DNA from: Rhodamnia argentea | Taxonomy: Eukaryota > Streptophyta > Magnoliopsida > Myrtales > Myrtaceae | Reading direction: 5' to 3' | Assembly: GCF_020921035.1 (NCBI RefSeq) | Contig: NC_063152.1 | Span: forward strand, 22,146,887-22,210,886 | DNA: 64,000 nt | Shown: positions 10,793 through 21,572 of the stretch, one piece after another | How the letters are laid out: each line of letters starts with the position of its first letter | How positions within the stretch are numbered: the stretch's first letter is position 1 | Made by a program: the position numbers and the translations under genes | Notes under the pieces: generated by a model | The model's database searches: none | The model's input: only the letters and a program-made list of their open reading frames with translations | What the model was told of the DNA's origin: nothing

Positions 10793-12759
10793 GGATGGAG
10801 CAACAAGAGGGGTGGTACCGGTTGCCGAAGCCATTATGAGTCGAGAGTAGTTGATAAATTTGCTTATGTTCCTTGTGGGTAACTCTTACTATCTTCTTGA
10901 TGGGGGCCACCGTTAAATTGTACGACAGAATTAACACTTGACTTTTTCTTTCACATGATTATTATTCAGAGCAAATTGGGTCTTAAGTCTTAACCAATTC
11001 AATTGGTTTAATCAAGTCTTGCTGTTGGAGATGTGTTTTGTTGGAAATACGGTTCCTTTTCCTGAAGTGAATTGGTAAATCAATTTAGTTGTGAATTAAA
11101 TCATGTACAATTAGGAAAGCATCTTCTGTATATCTTTTTCTTTATTGTGTCCATACATTGTATTATACATAAAGCCTTATACATACAATACACTTACAGA
11201 TTTCTGAATTCCTCTGTTTCTTCTTTATTTCGTGTCATGGTATGAGAGCGTTTCCTTCCCTCGCTTCCGCAACCCATTCTGATTGCCTTCCTTTTCTGGT
11301 TTTTGAAAAATGACACCAATGGTCCCCGAACTTTGGCCAGATTTGCTGTGTGGTCTCTGGATTTTTTTATCTGTTCGGTGCGGTCCCCGAACTAGCCCAA
11401 TGTGCAATGTGGTTTATAAAGTCTTAACTTGTTCAATGTGGTCCCCAAACTTTTGATTCATGTTCAATTTAGCCTTTGTATGAAATGAAAATGTTTAGTA
11501 TCGTTCCTGAATTGGAATTACTAGAAGAACAAAATTGAACATTTTAACATAGTTTAGGGAGTAAATTGAATATGCATCAAAAGTTCGGGATCTACATTGA
11601 ATAAAATAAAAATTTAGGGATCATATCGAATAAATTAAAAGTTCATGAGCTTGCATGCATATGATGCATATTAATGTACCCTAAATGCCCACATGGTGGT
11701 TATGCATCAGTTGCTTGCCGATCGTGCGCACAATGGGCGCAACGTGCATGACTTGTGAGTAGCAACTGTTGCTGATCACGTAGTAATAGTGGGATCAGCA
11801 ACGATTGCCGAAATGGAGAGTGTGTGCGTGCATTGTGTGTGAGTGAGAGACAAAATGGTTTCTCTCTCTTTATTGGTGCCATGACCGAAATATCAAGAGC
11901 ACGGAGTAACGGGTCTACGAGATTGCTAGCACAATTAAAGTGGTAATTAACTGGAGTTCTTTCTTCCGTTTGGCATGCGATTGGTGCGCAATTGGTGCCG
12001 ATGGTATGTCTAAACTAGAGGTCTAACATTTGTAGGACTCGAATTAAGGAATATCGGAACCAAATTGTTTTAAGCATGTTATGAGGTAATTCTTGTAACC
12101 CTTTGTTCAATTTGATTTTTTATTGAAACACATGGACGCCTCTACAGATACATGTATAAATTTTATTTTCGCTGCAGTTATTTTTTTATTTTTTTTATTT
12201 TATTTATTTATTTTTTTCCTATGCATGTTAGGTATAACCCAACACCATCCACTTGCTTCAACTAAGGATCCGGCCCATAGTTTTTTCCTATAAATGGAAA
12301 TGAATACGCTTATTTCCCTCTTAACTCACAGGCCAAATACTTTCCTCTCGCACTGCTGATTTTTCTTTTATCTTCTTTCTATTTTCATGTGCCAGCTGAA
12401 AGCCACTTTCCTAAAACGGTGTCGGATCAAACTTCTTTCCTTTCTCGATTGACCCCCTTTCTTGCCCTGTTTGGCAGCCGGCCAACGTTGCTCTCTTGGT
12501 CACTTTCCTTTTTGGTATTGTTTCCTACTTTAGAATGGCACATGCTAATCACATTTGGACTCCTTCTAGGCCAAGGGAGTGTGGCTGAACTTATTAGAAG
12601 AAGTTTAGGGCTTAATCTTGAAATTTCTATGAGTTTAGGCTCCCTTGGTGCGTTTGCTGAATGGGACAAATGTGGCCAACTGTTGGCTTGCGTCAAAATC
12701 CTATTACCTTTTTACCCTTCAGAGCCTCAAGTGTTTACAGGAATGCTATCTCTATCAAT
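10793..12759. other. Intergenic: decarboxylase promoter region and repeat debris
   Basis: No gene supported. 11300-11640 carries the plant repeat family with the words gtggtccccgaac / tgtggtctctgg / aaaattgaac, seen again at 23730-24060 and in decayed form at 42310-42600. 11820-11870 is GT/AG-rich. The 12389-12787 open frame has no recognisable domain and its copy-B counterpart is broken by indels, so it is not called as a gene. Confidence 0.5.
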
Positions 12760-13470
12760 AAGGGTGTCAAAACCAAATCAGACTTAACTGAAAATTTCAT
12801 TCATTTCAGTTTGATCTGATTTTCGGTTCCGATAATTGAAAATAACTATTCTTTTTTTTTTTTCAGTTCGGTTATTTCAGTTCAGCTCGATTTGGTTAAC
12901 CAGCTCGACGGCCCTCAGCCCCTCCCCCTCCCCAAAAAAAAGCGAATAAGAAAAACCAAAAATTGAATTGAAACGAACCGAACCAAACTGGATGTTTGGT
13001 TTAGCTCATCTTCAATTCAGGGCGAGACGTGGGAGATGTGGTGCAGTTCAAGCTTATACCCTAGTACTTGAGTTCATTTCGATTTTTTAAAATATCAAAT
13101 CGAGCTGAACCATTGACACCCCTAACCATCAACTTAGTATCTTCTTTGAAAAGCCTAGTTCATTCTTCCTTCTTAGTAAAAAATAAAATAGACAATTCTA
13201 GTAAATATAAATGATTGATAGGAAACCAGATATATCTTCTCACACCTATGATGGATTATGTAATGAAGTAAATGCTCTCGCGTGGTGATAATGTGGATAC
13301 AAAAGAAGGGAAAGATGTTATTGCAAGAGTGATGATTTTTTACTGGCCAATGAAAGGCTTGAAGAATTTAAAGAAGTATGAGAGACAAGCTTCAAATCGA
13401 CTCTTTGAAGTTCAGAAAATGTGGATAGAAAGGGTTGCACCATTCAATTCAAATCCTTGTAGAAAGAGTG
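12660..13470. repeat. Internal ancient repeat r1 of copy A (interrupted by a MITE)
   Basis: 12660-12752 and 13142-13470 match 15492-15820 (r2) in order: gacaaatgtggccaac, tttacaggaatgc, cattcttccttctta, tggccaatgaaaggctt, gttgcaccattca. r2 lacks the foldback at 12760-13124 and so shows the empty site. The pair is present in both large copies, so it is an older duplication. Confidence 0.7.
12760..13124. mobile_element. MITE-like element (AGGGTGTCAA termini), copy A
   Basis: The left end agggtgtcaa (12761) and right end ttgacacccct (near 13123) form a short terminal inverted repeat; the interior has inverted pieces (gaaccgaaccaaac against ttcagttcggtt). Flanks ctatcaa and ccatcaa could be a worn target duplication, which would fit a hAT-like origin. 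The equivalent in copy B is 26316-26668. Confidence 0.6.
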
Positions 13471-15491
13471 ATCTGGTTCAGATTTGTTGCGATTTTAGGG
13501 TTAGAGCTGTTCTTAGCTCAATTTCAATTCAGTTGAGATATGTTGCAATTTCAGGGTTAGAGCTGTTTTTTGGCTCAATTTCAATTCAATTGATAGGATC
13601 CCTTTCGGAGAGGGTGAAAAAATAAGTTGGTGCACGATGTTGCCCTCGACAAGTTGAATCCGGCACGTTACGTGAAATCGCGTGCCGTGAATCTCAAAAG
13701 ATCCAAAGGGGCAAGCAGTAAATTTCCCCAGAAAAATTTTATGACAGTTGAGGAGAGAGAGGTGAAAAGTGAGGAGCCATGCAAAAATGTGGTCCTAATT
13801 ACCTCTACGACGCCCACAAAAACAGCATTGGAATAGAATATAGAACCACGTTCCCATCGTGCTTGCGAGTCTAATGCTTATGTCGAACTCTGTATTTCCC
13901 TTTTGAAACATCTATATGCATGGGTGTGTCATCATTTGGTCTGTTTGTACTTCTGAAAAATGATAGTTTAAAGGAAAATGAGAAGTTGACCATTGATCAT
14001 CTAAGTCCACTTAGTAATCTGAGTTTTTTTCGACCGCATTGAACTATTTGAACAATAATTCTGATTTTTAATAGAACTTATTAAGCCCGAGTTGCTGAAT
14101 ACAGTCATCAGAACCAAATTCCAAAGATGATTGCCTGTGTTATACAAGCATGTCGTGGTTTATTTAAATCATGTTGTGGCTTTCTTTTATTAATTTTTTC
14201 AATTGTCTATGTCATTTAAATTGCAAATACGCGGAGGTGAATTAGTTTCGGACATGCGACGTGGGTGCGATTTTTTTTTTACTTTTGGGGGTGCCAAACA
14301 AATTTTTTGATCATGCGACAAGAGTTACTTAGTTTGATCATATGCAAGATAGTGTTCCTTGCTTGATGAAAACAAGTTGTTCGTAGAAAAGAAAATCATA
14401 TAAGCACAAAAAGAGTCAGGGACTAAAATATCAATTTCCAAATGTCACAATTTTTTTTTACACAATTGACCAAAATTTACTATGGTATAACCGTGGATGT
14501 AATTTTCTTCATATTGCAAGAACTCTATATTTTTCTTTTGACTCACTATCAAAAAGTCCTAAGTACAGGTAGTGATCAAATATGTCATTCGTAGTATGTG
14601 TGAAACTAGTGAAAGATGTTTGGAAATGAAAGTCAATATATCATCGAAAGCTAATTACAATGGTTGCCCATCATTCGGAAAAAAGTGTTTGTGGCCCGGA
14701 ATGCACCGTTATTTTCTAGGAATGCACCGTTACCGTTACATTAGCATAGCCCTAGTTTAATACATCGAGTATAACCCCGACTTCTATTTCTTTATCTTTT
14801 CTAGGTCCACATACCTAAAGGAAAATACTGATGTCCGTGGACAATTTCCGCATTCATTGAGTTTTTCATATATATTTGCCTTCAAGAGAGGTACTCGTCT
14901 TCTAATTTGATAAGTGGTCTACGCAGTGCCTTTAATTTCAAATAGCATTATTCCCAAAACACAAATAGTTTGACCTTGTCTTCGACCTCAGCCATGGCTT
15001 TCCCTTCCGTCTATGGCTCGACCAGCGTTCCAATGCCATCTCATTGCCAGCAAACACCATCAGAGATGACTATCAAATATGAATATACTAAGTTTGACTC
15101 GAACAATATGCACGTAGTGGATGGCGAAGTTGGTATGGCAACGTTAGTGATGATGCGTAAAATGTTCACTTGATCTCCGACGACAGCGAGCTCCGACGAT
15201 AGCATTTGGGTCGACGCAACACAAAGAGAATGGTGACGTGACTAGGGTTGTTAGACTAGACATGGGTAAGGAGTTTGTTTGTACCCTGCATTGATAATTT
15301 GATAGTGTGGATAAATGGGCTAAACTCTTCATTTGGGCCATCCTCCTTTAGGCCTTATACCTTGTGGGCGCTGTGTAGTTGCACAATATTCCTAAGATAT
15401 AACAATAATTCATGAATTAGGCTTACTTTGAAGCTGGGCCTCGAATGGAATATGAGCCCCAAGTACTTTTATCCTCATCAGAAACTCCGAG
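13471..15491. other. Intergenic stretch, no gene recognised
   Basis: AT-rich sequence between the two old internal repeats. Open frames at 13627-13836 and 14970-15173 are conserved in copy B only because the DNA is; no domain, splice structure or targeting signal is visible. I see nothing functional here. Confidence 0.5.
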
Positions 15492-15820
15492 GACAAATGT
15501 GGCCAACGGTTGGCTTGCACTGGAAACTCTTTTTGTTACCTTTTTACCCTTCGCAGCTTCAAGTATTTACAGGAATGCCATCAGGGTTGTAGCTTCTTTG
15601 AAAAGCCTAATTCATTCTTCCTTCTTATAAAAAATAAACTAGACAATTCTAATGAATAGAAATGGTTGATCGCAAACCAAAATTGGCCAATGAAAGGCTT
15701 TGATGTTATTTGAGAATGAGAAGAATTTAAAGAAGCATGAGAGACATGCTTTCAAATCAAGCATTTGAAGTTCAAAAAATGGTTGCACCATTCATTTTAA
15801 ATCTTCGTAAAAAGAGTGGC
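15492..15820. repeat. Internal ancient repeat r2 of copy A
   Basis: The partner of r1 (12660-13470) without the MITE. Copy B holds the corresponding r2 at about 29450-29795. Confidence 0.65.
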
Positions 15821-16560
15821 TAACCTTGGTGGCAGTGATACTAGAAAATTAGCCCTAGATCGTAGGCTATCCGTAGGACTTGCTGAAGAAGCTCCAGTAC
15901 ATATTGATGATGGAACACTTGAACGAGCTTTTAAAAAGTGAAACGACTTTATAGAAGCTGGACTACCCAAGTAGAAGAAATATCAGAATCTGTTCCAAAA
16001 GGATAATCTATTAAGGCTACAGTTAGTCTTGGTTCAATTGTGAATCTCGAGTGCCAACTACATGTGGAAGGATAGTTGAATGGGTCACATTAATTCGTAA
16101 GACAGTAAAATTATGAGGATATCATCCAAATGCCTCTTCAAGGTGCTTTGGATGTGTAAAGCTCCTTGCAAATGCCGACCAAACACACCTATGTGAAGCT
16201 ACTCTTATAGGTAATGCTCAAAAGTTTTTGGGTATTCTTATTATGTCAAACAGATGCAAGGGATAAATTAGACCAAAAGCCTACCGGAGATGGGATTTTG
16301 GCTATTGTAGCATATGCTTTAGGAAGAGAATTATGTGATTTCTCACTTTCTTAAAAATAAAGAAAAAAACAGTTTTTAAATGCTCGGGTGAAAAAAGGTT
16401 TGTGGTAGCTGCCATTCTAGCAACTATACTTGTGAATTTGTATAATGTCCATATAGTTGTTCAAGAGTTTGTATCAAAGAATTTCTTCGCTAAACTTATC
16501 ATCTGAGAAGCCATCGAAGTTTATAAGGAAAAGGATTAACCCTAGAGACAAAGAGAAAAT
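15821..16560 (+). pseudogene. Unrecognised decayed coding-like remnant, copy A
   Basis: Low AT bias and short open stretches suggest an old coding region, for example a plus-frame reading GSDTRKLALDRRLSVGLAEE near 15834-15893, and further on a reading with KPTGDGILAIVAYALGREL near 16270-16330 in another frame. Stops and frameshifts are frequent. I do not recognise the parent protein. The same remnant, with its own changes, is at about 29790-30530. Confidence 0.35.
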
Positions 16561-18079
16561 CAAAGCCCTGAGCACATAGAACAAAAGCTCGTTGTGCTAA
16601 TGAAAAACCCTAGAGCACCTGCTACTTTTATAGGATTTGCAAATCGTATTGAAACATTTCACATCGTTTGGCAAAAAAAACAAAGAATATATAGTTTATT
16701 TCCCCTTATTAATTTAAATTTTTTATTGAACTTTCTAAAATTGTATCAGAGTTAGGTCCTACCCCTTTGGCGTGAGTATCTCACCACTTTAGTCAACTTT
16801 CACGTGCAACACCTCGGGATGTTGAAATATCCCACATAGTTTGATAATGAATTTATATATTCTTCACATACATGTGTGTCTCCTTCTACTGCTTAAGCTT
16901 TTAGGTTGAACATTCTAACTTGGTACCAAAGCCAAGTGCCATTTTTACGTGTATGTGTGTCCACCCCCATTGTCAAATTCCGCGTGCACTAGGTGAAGGG
17001 AGACCGCTGACCATAAGTACATAAATAGCATATAAAGCTCATTTATAACTCATTTATTTATATACTCTCGAAAATAAACAATCATTCTGAAACTTTTTCT
17101 TTTACTTTTAAACAATCATTACAATATCAATTAGTGCGTTTATTTCCAGAATATGCATAATTACAAATGCAGAATTAGCGATTTAATAGTAATAGAGATT
17201 TACTAAAGTAATCTTGAAAACTAAATTGTTCGATAAAACTCGAGCATAAGCGAGCCACATGTTGATATGATTGTATTTACCAAAAACAGTCATATCGCCG
17301 CTGCCATCGATGCACATTGTTACCACTTACCACCATCCGCAGCACCACCACAGTTAACACAACAATGACTTTGTTGCTTTTCACGAAGCAAAACCACATG
17401 CAACGTAACGAACTCGAACGATCAAAAGATGTAGCAAATCGCTCAAAATACAAAGATTTCAGGAACTTCATATACACAATCTCAATTTAGGACGTCACAG
17501 TACACACATTTTAGCAATATTGGGCCAGTCCATGAACCCAGAGGTGAGTGGGGCTTGATAGGATGCCCGTTTTGTAAAAGTGCAAATTTCCATTAATCGA
17601 ACGCGCTGGATGTTTGGATCGGAACAGCAATCTGGCCATCGAAATTGAAAAACATGGAGACAACATCATTTGGTCCAGTTCAGACAAATTCAGCTTGCAG
17701 GCTAAGACGTCACACAGAAACGAGATCAAAACTCAAGGCATCAACCTGAACCCATCTTTTCCATTTCATCAACATTGGTTCGATTCAGTTGATGCTTCGA
17801 TGAATAGCCTACTCCTTTGTCACAGAGACATTTTCCCGGTAGCGCAAAACGGGTTCCATTCAAGATGACCGAACCGAAATTACTCAGCTCGATCAAAATA
17901 GCCAGTGCAATGGCACAATATATCCCAGTCAAAATTTCTTTATCACTTTCTCTACTGGGATTGCCAGCCTGACCTACTTCATGATATAGCGGAACTAACC
18001 AGATGCGGGCTTAATTACAAGAAGCCGAAGAGGACTATGTACGGCTGAATCTTAAAGACGAGATTTGTCTCTTAATCTG
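16561..18079. other. Intergenic / 3' flank of the galactosyltransferase fragment
   Basis: No gene supported; short plus and minus frames only. It matches 30531-32460 in copy B apart from the copy-B insertion at 31616-32104 and small deletions near 31255 and 30625 in copy B. Confidence 0.5.
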
Positions 18080-18491
18080 TCATCTAAAGTTGCAACATTG
18101 GGCTTGACCCCTAGCCAATTTGTCCCACAAGCAGATCATCTGCCTAGGAGACTGGTAATGTGCAGTGTAATAGTCTTCCATGCAACCATATTGGCAAAAT
18201 TTCCAGCTGTGTGAGTACTGTACCGGCACAGAACTGTTGCATTGCTCCACCCATATCCCCATGCTTACATCCTCCATCTTGAAGAGCTACCCACAGGCAA
18301 AACATATAACAGTTCAGCCATTAAAAAAAAAAAAAAGCTTGGAGGATATATATATTCTTACGAAAACCACACAGGAAAATCACCCTGAGGCTTCGGACTC
18401 TATGTTGAGAAACGACAAACCTGGCAGCATCACTTGAAATGACATATCCTGGTCCGTTCGCATATGGAGGGTATATTTCTTCTGACCATTC
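18080..18491 (-). pseudogene. Galactosyltransferase 3' fragment (exons 6 and 7 only)
   Basis: Two exons of the GALT2-like gene, exon 6 at 18491-18384 and exon 7 at 18286-18080, in the right order and frame, ending in the same CCNFR and stop as the complete gene at 32461. Both exons stay open. Changes include GIWVEQC for GIWVEQF in exon 7, SSDAARFVV for SSDIAKFIV in exon 6, and an exon 6 donor GTGAT in place of GTGAG. Exons 1-5, with the membrane anchor, lectin domain and DDD motif, are missing because the duplication junction lies in intron 5. It cannot encode a working enzyme and has no promoter of its own. Confidence 0.9.
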
Positions 18492-18729
18492 CTGTCATGT
18501 TGGACAATAATCATCACTTTGAGAGAATTATCAAGTCATACAAAAAATGCAGCAATCCACTACAAATTCACTGTACTCTTCAAATTGTTCAGCAAGATGC
18601 ATAGCAAAAGGTCCATTATAATGAAACTGAACTTAATCATCAACAGGGCATGCAGAAAATATGTGTACATTCGTGTGTGCATCTGTAAAATGTCTTCTAT
18701 TCAAGCTTCAAGGCGATAACATCTAGTGA

Positions 18730-18738
18730 GGAAAAAAG
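18730..18738. other. Junction of the tandem duplication (9-base filler)
   Basis: Left of it the sequence is galactosyltransferase intron 5 (ends ctagtga, as at 33115). Right of it is PPR coding sequence (tgaaatcttgcag, as at 6497). The bases between, ggaaaaaag, match neither parent. Filler DNA and no long homology point to end joining and not to unequal crossing over between repeats. Confidence 0.85.
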
Positions 18739-19279
18739 TGAAATCTTGCAGTTAGAGCCTAAACACAGTGGGGACTATGTGCTGCTCTCAAATCTCTATG
18801 CTTTCGAGGGTCGTTGGTCTGATGTGCAAAAAGTGAGGAAGGAAATGGCAAGCGAAGGAGTCAGGAAAGCTCCCGGGCATAGCCTTGTTGAGTTGGGAAA
18901 TAAGGTTCATGAATTTACTATGGGCGATAAATCTCATCCTCAGAGTGAGGCAATATATTTGAAGCTAGTGGAGATCACACGGTTGCTAAAATTGGAAGGT
19001 TACGTCCCTCAAACCTTAAACGTCTTTGTGGATATAGAGGAGGAGGAAAAGGAGAATGCTTTGTCTTATCACAGTGAGAAGATTGCGGTGGCATTCATGC
19101 TTATCAACACTGGACCAGGTACTCCTCTTAGGGTCACGAAGAATTTGAGGATATGTGCAGATTGTCATTTGGCAATCTAACTGATTTCGAAGATTTACGA
19201 TAGGGAGATTGTTGTGAGGGATCGTAGTCGATTTCATCATTTTAGGTGTGGCGCTTGTTCTTGTAAGGAGTATTGGTAA
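18739..19279 (+). pseudogene. PPR-DYW 3' fragment with premature stop
   Basis: The last 180 codons of the At4g21065-like gene: the E/PG-box region and DYW domain, without any PPR repeats. It keeps HSEK and CADC, but an AAA Lys codon after CADCHLAI has become TAA at 19178-19180, removing the terminal CSCKEYW. There is no ATG near the junction. The remaining tail reads on in frame to the ancestral stop at 19277-19279 (with [11 protein letters not shown]). Not functional. Confidence 0.92.
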
Positions 19280-20175
19280 TATTCGGAATCATTATTTGGA
19301 TATGTCTTACATATACAACAAAAGTTATTTGCCCAACACTTGATGAAATAAATGTGATGGACAAAAAGCAAGTTGCAGTTAGCTTTATCTTTTCTCCCTT
19401 TTTACTCTTCTAACAAGTGGTGGTAATGAAACACAGCAGCAAATCTGAAAGAAAAACGATGGTACATAGCTTCCGTAGTACCAGCAATGTTAAATTGATA
19501 TATTGACGCTTGACCCAGCAGCATACGTTCCATGATTGAGTTTTTGATCGGTTAATGTGCAACTAAAACATTCAAGCTCTTTTTCGTCCTAGTCCAATTG
19601 ATACTTGTCATATTTGGCTTGAACTTTCTCAGAGTTCCTTTCATTGTTTTATTTTGTTGGTTACTCATAGAGGTGTTAATATGGATCTTTCACCCACTTT
19701 TTAACTCGCTTTTATTCACTAAAATCATATATGGATTTAGTTTAGGCTTATAAAGTTTGTTAAAAAATTGGTCTTAACACAACTCATTTTCGGCCCGTGG
19801 CCTGCAACTTCTCGAGCACCCACTTGTAAATGGGCCTCAATTCAAGTACATTAGTTTATATGCTTTTTTATTTTTTTTTTATAAATAAAACAAAGAAAGA
19901 AAAAAAGAAAAACTGTTCTGAAATAGTGGTCGGCGTCACCCGAGAAAATAGAAAAAAATTAAAAGTAAAAAATTATTTTAAAAAAATAATTGTTTAATAA
20001 TAAGAAATTATTTTTAAAAATAGATAAAAATTATTTTTAAAAAAATAATTTATTTAAAATTAAAAAATTAAAAAAAATCCATTGTATGAAAGTGTTTTAG
20101 CAATAACATTTTTTAATAAATTATAAGAAATAAATATTTCATAGTTTAGTTAAATATAGAAGCATTTAAGTAATA

Positions 20176-20325
20176 TGGATTGGGTCGGGTATGAGTTGGA
20201 TTGTGTCCAGTATGAGTCATTCGATTTGTATTATATGAAAATTGGTCAAAACAAGTTGAATGGTTCAATACGAATCGAACTATATTCGACCAGGCATGAA
20301 CCCAACCCAACCCAACCCAACCCCG
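20176..20325. repeat. Foldback repeat, copy B
   Basis: The counterpart of 7861-8002; the right arm has gained cccaa units (about 20300-20325), weakening the pairing. Confidence 0.55.
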
Positions 20326-21104
20326 ACCCATTCATTTGGCACATCTTATTCATATGACTTGTGACTTATGTTTAGTGGAACTAGAGTGGTTTATTTTGTT
20401 TCTATTTCTTGTTTGATATTGGAGCTTTTGCGCATGGTCGTTGCTTTGGTCGTAAATTTAACGGCTTAAATTTGGAACCGAAATGTTATTGTAAGTCTTC
20501 AAAAATCTTCTTGGTTTTCATAAGAAAGCCTCAACTTTTCTAAAATAGCATAGATAGTGGATAAGTATTTCCCTTGCCAAGTACAATTGACTTGGTTACA
20601 ACGCTAGAAAATATGATCGAACGGGATGAATATTAGAATCAAACTTTGAGGTATAATAACACTCTATTTAAAGATTTATTTGCCCCACGACATTGCTAAT
20701 GATTATTGGCAAATATTCTCCATGATACAACAAATTCTAAATGAGAATAGCATATAGCAATTTTGATATTTTTCCAAGATCTCTCAAGGGAAACAAATAG
20801 AAACAATAATTGTGTATTTTTAAAAAAGAAAAACGAAAGTAGAAGTTAAGATTCTAAAAATGAACAGAGTCGCTCAATATATAATAGTTGAAAGAAGACA
20901 ACTTTTCATGTCCGAAAAGTGTCATTTGATCGCAACTATATGTATCTAAACAACGGTTAATTTCGGACACACTACTTCGTGTCTAAAAAGAAGTTAATTC
21001 GGACACAACTCTTCGTTGTCCAAAAAACACTTTATTCAGACACAACTCTTCATTGTTCGAAAATTGCCTCGTCTAAAAGATTGCAACTCTTGGACATAAA
21101 TAAT

Positions 21105-21248
21105 TAATTAAAATTCAAAAAATAAATTTAATAAAATAACTACAAATCCTACTTACACTCTTTTGTTAGGAATCAATAATTAAAATTCGAAAAATAAATT
21201 TAATAAAATAACTGCAAATCCTACGTACACTCTTTTATTAGGAATCGA
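21105..21248. repeat. 72-base direct tandem duplication, copy B
   Basis: Units 21105-21176 and 21177-21248, homologous to those at 8779-8922. Confidence 0.85.
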
Positions 21249-21466
21249 CAATTTATTTTAATTATAATCTCAAAAAATAAAAATAAATTGATAAGTGCAC
21301 CTAATAATCAGGTAGGTATGATGGGGTCTAGCCCACTTGCTCATTTCTCTTTTTTTAAAAATATTACAATAGCATTCTAATTTATAAACTGACTTGCAAT
21401 CTTCCATCTCTCCTACGTGACACAATAAAAAGCACTTATGTTTGTCTTTTCAAACAAACTTCAACA

Positions 21467-21520
21467 TAGAATGCTAAATCCTTACCCAAAAAAAAAAAAA
21501 AAACCGTAGAATGCTAAATC
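21467..21520. mobile_element. Tiny poly(A) insertion with 14-base target duplication
   Basis: The word tagaatgctaaatc stands at 21467-21480 and again at 21507-21520. Between them are 26 bases: cttaccc, a run of 16 A, then ccg. Copy A has the word only once, giving the empty site. A poly(A) tract between exact 14-base direct repeats is what target-primed reverse transcription leaves, here with almost no body. It sits about 50 bases after the stop of decarboxylase copy B, so probably in its 3' UTR. Confidence 0.7.
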
Positions 21521-21572
21521 GAGACGCAAACATCACAGGCAAAATGGAAGGATGGGGTTTGGGCAATATATC

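Larger units (their letters stand above)
6497..18729. repeat. Segmental tandem duplication, copy A (12.2 kb)
   Basis: This block matches 18739-33115 in order and orientation, at high identity over genes and intergenic DNA. It begins inside the PPR coding region (tgaaatcttgcagttag at 6497) and ends in a galactosyltransferase intron (ataacatctagtga, ending 18729). It contains the PPR 3' end, one decarboxylase, repeat debris and galactosyltransferase exons 6 and 7. The left side (6497) and the right side of copy B (33115) are the natural borders of the ancestral segment. Confidence 0.93.
19280..21572. other. Intergenic, copy B counterpart of 7038-9209
   Basis: No gene. It contains the foldback 20176-20325, the 72-base tandem pair 21105-21248 and the small poly(A) insertion 21467-21520. 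AT-rich insertions of ttaaaaataa type at 19950-20060 distinguish it from copy A. Confidence 0.55.

Noticed and set aside
12389..12787. A 132-residue open frame in copy A
   Set aside because: The copy-B counterpart is interrupted by deletions and the 1.2 kb difference; the sequence overlaps a repeat and a MITE and shows no domain.
13272..13836. Two adjacent plus-strand frames, repeated in copy B
   Set aside because: They are conserved only as part of the duplicated DNA, start differently in the two copies and have internal repeats; no family is recognisable.
14970..15173. Short frame beginning MTLSSTSAMAFPSVYG in both copies
   Set aside because: Too short, no domain, differences between copies are mostly amino-acid changing; probably noncoding.
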